From NCBI RefSeq assembly GCF_021277265.1, contig NZ_JAJSOH010000001.1:434001-498000 (forward strand): a stretch of DNA of 64,000 bases, in the 5' to 3' direction. Positions within the stretch are counted from its first letter, which is position 1. Every line of letters starts with the position of its first letter. The DNA comes from Kineosporia rhizophila. Its GTDB lineage: Bacteria; Actinomycetota; Actinomycetes; Actinomycetales; Kineosporiaceae. Position numbers and translations under genes: made by a program. Below the pieces are notes generated by a model. The model did not search any database, was not told the origin of the DNA, and saw nothing but the letters and a program-made list of their open reading frames with translations. This document shows, piece after piece, positions 59,265 through 64,000 of this stretch.

Positions 59265-60577
59265 CGCCGGTACTCCAGGAACTGCGGCGGGATCAGCTCC
59301 CCGCGCACGATCAGCCGGTCGGCCAGCGCGGCGGGCAGCCGGTGCGGCACGAAACGGCCGACGACCACCCGGTCCGCCCCGGTCGGCTCGGCCTCGAAGT
59401 GCATCAGCCGCTCCAGCCGGTACTCCTCGCGGCGCTTGGAGGTCACCGCGATCACCTCCACCACCCGGCGGGACCCGTCGCCGAACCGGGAGAGCTGGAT
59501 GATCACGTCGATCGCGTTGTTGATCTGGTCGCGGATCGCCGCGAACGGCAGTTCCAGCTCGCTCATCGTGGCCAGCGTCTCCAGCCGGGACACCGCGTCC
59601 TGGGTGGAGTTGGCGTGCACCGTGGCCAGCGAGCCCTCGTGGCCGGTGTTCATCGCCTGCAGCATGTCCAGGGTCTCGCCGCCGCGGACCTCCCCGACGA
59701 TGATCCGGTCGGGGCGCATCCGCAGGCTGTTGCGCACCAGGTCGCGGATCGTCACCTCGCCCCGGCCCTCGATGTTCGAGGGCCGGGCCTCCAGGCTGAC
59801 CACGTGCTCCTGCTCCAGCCGCAGCTCGGCCGCGTCCTCCACAGTGATGATCCGCTCGTGGGTCGGGATGAACGCCGAGAGCGCGTTCAGCATCGTGGTC
59901 TTGCCGGTACCGGTGCCGCCGGAGATCAGCACGTTGAACCGGGCCCGCACCATCGAGGCCAGCAGCAGCGCGGTGGCCGTGTCCACGGCGCCGATCTCGG
60001 CCATCCGGTGCATCGGGATCGGTGCCGGGAAACGGCGGATGGTCAGGGTGGGCCCGGTCAGCGAGAGCGGCGGGATCACCACGTTCACCCGCTCCCCGCC
60101 GGCCAGCCGGGCGTCCACCATCGGGCTGGACTCGTCCACCCGGCGGTTCACGGTCGAGACGATCCGGTCGATGGTCTGGTAGAGCTGCTCCTCGCTGGCG
60201 AAGGCGAAGGGGGCGCGCTCCAGCCGGCCGGCCCGCTCGATGTACACGTCTTTCGGCCCGTTCACCATGATCTCGGTGACCGACGGATCGGCCAGCAGCG
60301 GTTCCAGGACGCCCAGGCCGAGCGAGTCATCGATCACCCGGCGGATCAGTTGCGTGCGCTCGGTGCCGGAGAGCATCGGGCCCTCGCGGCTGAGGATCCG
60401 GGCCAGCACCCGCTCCAGCCGGGTGCGCCGCTGGGCCGGGTCGAGCGACGAGAGCTCGTTCAGGTTGAGCTCTTCCAGCAGCGCCCGGCGGTAGCGCTCG
60501 ACCAGCGCCTCGAACTGCCGGGCGGCGTCCTGGCCGGCACCGCGTTCACCGGCCGAGCGCAGATCTCTCAGCCCCAT
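59261..60577 (-). CDS. tadA: Tad pilus assembly ATPase TadA (locus B)
   Basis: 438 residues. LGVLEPLLADPSVTEIMVNG, Walker A GGTGTGKTT, Asp box IITVEDAAEL, Walker B RPDRIIVGEVRGGETLDML, His box TGHEGSLATVHANS. It lacks the Pro/Arg tail of the locus A enzyme. ATG 60577 overlaps the tadE gene by 10 bases. Confidence 0.95.
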   Translation of the reverse strand: MGLRDLRSAGERGAGQDAARQFEALVERYRRALLEELNLNELSSLDPAQRRTRLERVLARILSREGPMLSGTERTQLIRRVIDDSLGLGVLEPLLADPSVTEIMVNGPKDVYIERAGRLERAPFAFASEEQLYQTIDRIVSTVNRRVDESSPMVDARLAGGERVNVVIPPLSLTGPTLTIRRFPAPIPMHRMAEIGAVDTATALLLASMVRARFNVLISGGTGTGKTTMLNALSAFIPTHERIITVEDAAELRLEQEHVVSLEARPSNIEGRGEVTIRDLVRNSLRMRPDRIIVGEVRGGETLDMLQAMNTGHEGSLATVHANSTQDAVSRLETLATMSELELPFAAIRDQINNAIDVIIQLSRFGDGSRRVVEVIAVTSKRREEYRLERLMHFEAEPTGADRVVVGRFVPHRLPAALADRLIVRGELIPPQFLEYRR

Positions 60578-60930
60578 GGCGGCGTCGCCTGCTCCCGCTC
60601 GAACCAGGCCGTGCGGGCCACTTCGGGGCCGGAATCCAGACCAGGGACGATGATGGGCATCTGGAGAGTGACTGTCACCGAAGGGCTCTCCCCACCATTG
60701 AGAGTCACACTCATCCCCGCCTCCAGCCAGTCCGGCACCGACCGCTGGGCCGAGGCCTGCGGGTCACCGTCGCCCTGACTCACTGTGCGGGCCGCCGCCC
60801 GGGCCGCCGAACTGGCCGCCTGGACCGTGGTGGCGGCCACCGTGAGCTGGAGCGCGGCGAACAGACCGAGCGCCAGGTAGGGCACCGAGCCGAGCAGCTC
60901 GATCGACGCCTGCCCCCGATCGCCTCTCAA
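60568..60930 (-). CDS. TadE-like pseudopilin (locus B)
   Basis: 120 residues. The leader ends DRG, then QASIELLGSVPYLALGLFAALQ (Glu +5, single helix) and SSAARAAARTVSQGDGDPQ. The outer part is beta-rich. ATG 60930 overlaps the fusion gene stop by 4 bases. Minor pseudopilin. Confidence 0.88.
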   Translation of the reverse strand: MRGDRGQASIELLGSVPYLALGLFAALQLTVAATTVQAASSAARAAARTVSQGDGDPQASAQRSVPDWLEAGMSVTLNGGESPSVTVTLQMPIIVPGLDSGPEVARTAWFEREQATPPWG

Positions 60931-62504
60931 GGCAACCGCCCCTCGAAACGCATCTGCGCCGTGGCGGTGGCATTCAGCGCATCACCGAAAAGGGCGGCCA
61001 CGCCGGGGATGAAGGCGGGCGTGACCACCTCCACCGTGACCTCGGCGTCGGGATCGCCCCAGCGCGGATCGCCGCCGGCCCCACCGCCCAGCGTGACCTG
61101 CGCCCCCTCCTGCCAGGCGCCCGGCAGCTCTTCCCGGGCCCGTGCGTCGATGTCGCCGAAGCCCTGCTCGGGCGAGACCGACACCCGCGCCGCCGCACTC
61201 GCCGCATGCCCGGCCAGCACGTGGCTGTAGCCGATCAGCACGCCCTGCACCAGGCAGGCCAGGAGAATGCCGAGAACCGGCAGCAGGCCCATGAACTCGA
61301 CCGCTGCCTGGCCCGCGTCGCGCCGCCGGGCGGCCCGGCGGCCACTGCCGCCTGCCTCGGCCGGCTGCCGGACCCCGAGCGACTCCGCCACCCGCACCAG
61401 GGCGCGGCGCGTGTCCCGGTCGACCAGCCGCTGCGGTTCACCCGTGTTGGCGGCCGCCTCGAACGACCGGAACGAGGCGGGCACGCCGAACTCGCTGATC
61501 GGCAGCCGGGCCAGGCGGGCGGCCAGGTCGGGCTGCACCTCCACGCCGCGCGAGATCCGGTTCAGCAGAACCGTGACGTCCTTCTCCGGACGCAGGCGCA
61601 GCCTCTCCCACAACTGGGCGGTGCGCCGGCACCCGCGCATGCTGAGAACATCGGGCGTGGCCACCAGCACGGCCCGGTCGGCGATCTCCACCGCACAGGC
61701 CCCGGCCGGGGTGAGCACGCTGCCCACGTCCATCACGACCACGTCGAACCGGGACTTCAGGGCCCCGATCACCGCCCGGCCGACCGCCTCGGTGATCTCC
61801 TCGCCGCGCTCGCCCTCACGCGGGGCCAGCAGCACACTCAGGCCGGAGGAGTGCCGGAACAGCACGTCGTCGAGGGTCTGCCCGGAGATCTCGCCGACCA
61901 GCCCGATCAGGTCGGTGATGTCGCGCCGGTGGCTGATGTTCAGCAGGGTAGCCAGGTCTCCGCTCTGCAGGTCCAGATCGACCAGGCAGGTGCGGCGCCC
62001 CGCGGCGGCGGCCTCCAGGGCCGTGTGCAGAGCGAGCGTGCTGGTGCCGACCCCGCCCTTGCTGCCGGCCAGCGCCACCACGTGCCCACTGCCCAGCATC
62101 CGGGCGTTGTCACCGGCGATGTGGCTGCGCACGATCCCGGCCCAGGAGGCGGCACTCTCGATCCGCTGCCCGAGGTCGTCGATGGTGAACCCGAGCGGGG
62201 CGATACTGCGGGCCCCGGCCTCCATCGCCACCCGGAACAGTTCCGGGTCGGAGGTGGAGGAAAGCAGCAGGATGCCGACGAACGGGTCCTGCCGGGCGGT
62301 CTGCCGGATCAGGTCGAGAACCGGCACCGGTCCAAGTGTTTCGGAGACGATGAGTACGTCGGGGCGGAAACCGGCCACCGCGTCGGACACCTCGTGCGAG
62401 GTGGAGCAGACGTGGACCAGCTCGTCGCCCAGTTCCTCGGCCACCGACGAAACCCGTTGCACGGTGACCTCGTCCGCGCTACCGAGCAGCAACCGGCGGT
62501 TCAC
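60927..62504 (-). CDS. CpaE/TadZ-like ATPase fused to a TadE pseudopilin (locus B)
   Basis: 525 residues with the same three-part fusion as locus A: receiver-like domain (PDVLIVSETLGPVP), MinD-like domain with atypical Walker A (GSKGGVGTSTLALH), VDLDLQSGD and VVVMDVGS, a basic linker (SGRRAARRRDAG), then a TadE part with QAAVEFMGL (Glu +5), a helix and SAAARVSVSPEQG. Occurrence in both loci shows that the fusion is real and not an assembly fault. Confidence 0.88.
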   Translation of the reverse strand: MNRRLLLGSADEVTVQRVSSVAEELGDELVHVCSTSHEVSDAVAGFRPDVLIVSETLGPVPVLDLIRQTARQDPFVGILLLSSTSDPELFRVAMEAGARSIAPLGFTIDDLGQRIESAASWAGIVRSHIAGDNARMLGSGHVVALAGSKGGVGTSTLALHTALEAAAAGRRTCLVDLDLQSGDLATLLNISHRRDITDLIGLVGEISGQTLDDVLFRHSSGLSVLLAPREGERGEEITEAVGRAVIGALKSRFDVVVMDVGSVLTPAGACAVEIADRAVLVATPDVLSMRGCRRTAQLWERLRLRPEKDVTVLLNRISRGVEVQPDLAARLARLPISEFGVPASFRSFEAAANTGEPQRLVDRDTRRALVRVAESLGVRQPAEAGGSGRRAARRRDAGQAAVEFMGLLPVLGILLACLVQGVLIGYSHVLAGHAASAAARVSVSPEQGFGDIDARAREELPGAWQEGAQVTLGGGAGGDPRWGDPDAEVTVEVVTPAFIPGVAALFGDALNATATAQMRFEGRLP

Positions 62505-63259
62505 GGCCCGTTCCCCCCGGCTTTCACCGGCTTGAGCAGCTTGTCCCCGTCGAGCACGTCGGCATTGCCCGGCGGGCGCGAGCGAGTGCCCGGCGCGACC
62601 AGCGCCAGCCGCACCTTGGTGGCGAAACTCTCGGCGTAGGTGACCTTCAGGCTGTCCTCGCGATCGAGCGCGAACGTCACCGGCACCACCTCGTTCTGCT
62701 CGAAGTCACCGGCCTCGGCATCGGGTGAGTCGACCCGCTGCAGCGCACCGATGGCCAGCACCTGGGCATTGCTGACGATCACCCGGGCCTGGTCCTGGTC
62801 CTCGCTGGCGCCCTGGGCATCGGTGCTGCGCACACTGAAAGTGCCGTAGATGTCGACCAGGTCGCCCTTCTGGATCTTCCCGGCCACCCCGGTCTCGGCG
62901 TCGATCAGGATGGCGATCTCGCTCTGGCCGGGCTTGAGCTCCGGCGGCGCGGCGGCCATCCCCTCCTGCAGCATCGCCCCCTGCGGGATGTCGGCGGTGG
63001 CGACCAGGCCGCGGGAGGTGTCGAACGACTGGATCGCCGCCTCGGGCAACCACTTCGAGGGCAGCTCGACCTCCTCGACCTGGTCACCGGTGATCGGCTG
63101 GTTCTTCTCCACGTCCTCGGTGAAGCGGTAGCTCGTGGTCATCGGCCCGACCCGGCGGCCGATGTCGGTGACGTAGCCGGCGATCATCACGAACACCGCG
63201 ATCGCACCGAGTACGGCGACCCCCATGAGCAGCACACCGCGCCGCTGTCGCGGATTCAT
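62501..63259 (-). CDS. cpaB: CpaB/RcpC-like SAF-domain protein (locus B)
   Basis: 252 residues starting MNPRQRRGVLLMGVAVLGAIAVFVMIAG (anchor). SAF domain (YRFTEDVEKNQPITGDQVEEVELP) and RcpC domain (IDAETGVAGKIQKGDLVDIYGTF). ATG 63259 with CAGGG upstream. First gene of locus B, downstream of a palindromic GGGCCC cluster. Confidence 0.9.
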   Translation of the reverse strand: MNPRQRRGVLLMGVAVLGAIAVFVMIAGYVTDIGRRVGPMTTSYRFTEDVEKNQPITGDQVEEVELPSKWLPEAAIQSFDTSRGLVATADIPQGAMLQEGMAAAPPELKPGQSEIAILIDAETGVAGKIQKGDLVDIYGTFSVRSTDAQGASEDQDQARVIVSNAQVLAIGALQRVDSPDAEAGDFEQNEVVPVTFALDREDSLKVTYAESFATKVRLALVAPGTRSRPPGNADVLDGDKLLKPVKAGGNGP

Positions 63260-63289
63260 CCCTGCCCTCCAGCGCGAGAACCACCAGGT

Positions 63290-63319
63290 TGGGCCCCCTG
63301 CTGGGCCCGGCCGGGCCCA
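63290..63319 (-). promoter_or_regulatory. GGGCCC cluster upstream of Tad locus B
   Basis: Three GGGCCC hexamers in 30 bases, two of them forming an 18-base perfect palindrome TGGGCCCGG-CCGGGCCCA (63302-63319). It lies 31-60 bases before cpaB. No TAGCGT box follows at the spacing seen at flp, so it may act as operator or leader structure. Confidence 0.5.
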
Positions 63320-63539
63320 CCTCAGTGACCTTGGGTTGAAGTAAGGTAACAGAGAATTGTGTCGTTAAACGGGCAATACCGGAGAATCGGTCATCGGTCG
63401 TTACCTGCGCGCCACCCCTCGCAGCGCCCGGACACCCCTGTCCCGGCGCTGGTGGTCGTTCCCCGAGGACGAGGACGCGGCCGAGGCCACGGCGGCGCGC
63501 ATCCTGCTCGGCACGGCGGTCGGCCTGGCCACCACCGTC

Positions 63540-63881
63540 GTGGCGTTCCTGGTGCCGCAGACCCTGCTGGTCGCAGTGGCGTTCGGTACGGCCGACTACG
63601 CCACCGGCCGGGCCGGCGGGCCGGGCTTCACCCTGCTGGCCGTGCTGGTGGTGGTCTTCGCCTGTGGCGCAGGATCTTTGACGGCGGCGCGGGAGTTCCG
63701 CCGAGCCGAGCTGAGTCAGCTCGACAGCATGCGCACCGCGGTGCTCCCGACCGGGCTGCTGGCCCTGGGGATCGCCGCGCACGGAGGGCTGAACGGGTCG
63801 GGCTGGCTCGGCGCCGGTCTGCTGCTGCTGGCCACCGGGCCGGCGATCGTGCTCTGCGCCCGGATCGGCGCCCGCACCTGA
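63540..63881 (+). CDS. Hypothetical membrane protein with uncertain start
   Basis: At least 113 residues with about four hydrophobic segments (LLVAVAFG, FTLLAVLVVVFACG, TGLLALGIAAHGG, LGAGLLLLATGPAIVLC). GTG 63540 falls inside the first helix, and the same frame is open from 63369 with coding-like sequence (SRRWWSFPEDEDAAEATAARILLG) but no ATG, GTG or TTG. The true start may be a rare codon such as CTG 63405, or a base change has removed the start. No family recognised. Ends before a strong hairpin. Confidence 0.55.
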   Translation: MAFLVPQTLLVAVAFGTADYATGRAGGPGFTLLAVLVVVFACGAGSLTAAREFRRAELSQLDSMRTAVLPTGLLALGIAAHGGLNGSGWLGAGLLLLATGPAIVLCARIGART

Positions 63882-63932
63882 ACCCCCAGCCGCAAGTCGT
63901 CCATTCGGCCCATCTCAAAAGAACCCGAACAG

Positions 63933-63975
63933 AGGACGAGGGGAGCCACCTCGCGGAGGTGGCTCCCCTCGTCCT
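63933..63975. terminator. Strong terminator hairpin
   Basis: 20-base perfect arms (AGGACGAGGGGAGCCACCTC and complement) with a GCG loop, followed by TTCAAT, about 50 bases after the membrane protein stop. Likely stops transcription from one or both sides. Confidence 0.85.
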
Positions 63976-64000
63976 TCAATCCGGTTTCTAGTTCTTGCTC

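Noticed and set aside
34430..63259. Tad region considered as a prophage or integrated element
   Set aside because: No integrase, attachment repeats, tRNA or composition break was seen, and codon use matches the flanks.
63359..63991. 210-codon ORF starting at GTG 63359
   Set aside because: It reads the membrane-protein region in another frame with no hydrophobic pattern and runs through the terminator hairpin.

Overview
The window is very GC-rich, compactly coded DNA from an actinomycete-type bacterium (Actinomycetota). Supporting this are the strong GC bias at third codon positions, many GTG starts, 4-base ATGA/GTGA stop-start overlaps, probable leaderless genes with a TANNNT box 6-8 bases before the start codon, a HAIR (HspR) operator before clpB, and Tad pili without a secretin. 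The genus cannot be fixed from the sequence; a Kineosporia-like actinomycete would fit. I saw no rRNA, tRNA, CRISPR array or insertion sequence.

Bases 1-33 kb are mostly ordinary chromosome: a NarL-type two-component system cut by the window edge; a FemX-like aminoacyl transferase with an alanine-racemase-like partner; an SGNH hydrolase; a HAD phosphatase; a PadR-controlled FtsX-type ABC exporter operon with a clear tandem operator; a sigma-region-2-like membrane protein; a TrmH methyltransferase; two DedA proteins; pyrE; a GGDEF-EAL protein; exonuclease III; a second FtsX-type exporter with a divergent CGNR-type regulator and a 26-bp operator; a subtilisin with a lectin tail; clpB; and an LmeA-like protein. 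Between the protease and clpB lie four tandem hairpins sharing GGGGACGTC arms.

Bases 34-63 kb hold two parallel Tad (tight adherence) pilus loci, both on the minus strand and similarly ordered: cpaB, a CpaE-like ATPase fused to a TadE pseudopilin, tadE, tadA, tadB, tadC, histidine kinase, response regulator, flp pilin, TadG-like protein. Locus A (about 34.4-49.9 kb) also carries an OmpA-like protein and, at its distal end, two large proteins with Flp-prepilin-like N-termini. One looks like a polymorphic toxin followed by a small immunity-like gene; the other is followed by two small membrane proteins. Locus B is 54.5-63.3 kb. Between the loci are two DUF192 genes, a DUF3592 gene, a secreted membrane-anchored protein, a lipoprotein and a second copy of a zinc-ribbon protein family that also opens locus A.

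The most interesting hypothesis is a pilus-coupled effector system. The toxin-like and passenger proteins keep the prepilin peptidase signature (Gly, then Glu at +5). Their genes have nearly identical leaderless promoters (GTTGGGCCC, 21 bases, TA[G/A]CGT), and related boxes lie before both flp pilin genes. This suggests co-expression of pilin and pilin-tethered effectors, perhaps through the two-component systems embedded in the loci. That link is inference from sequence pattern only.
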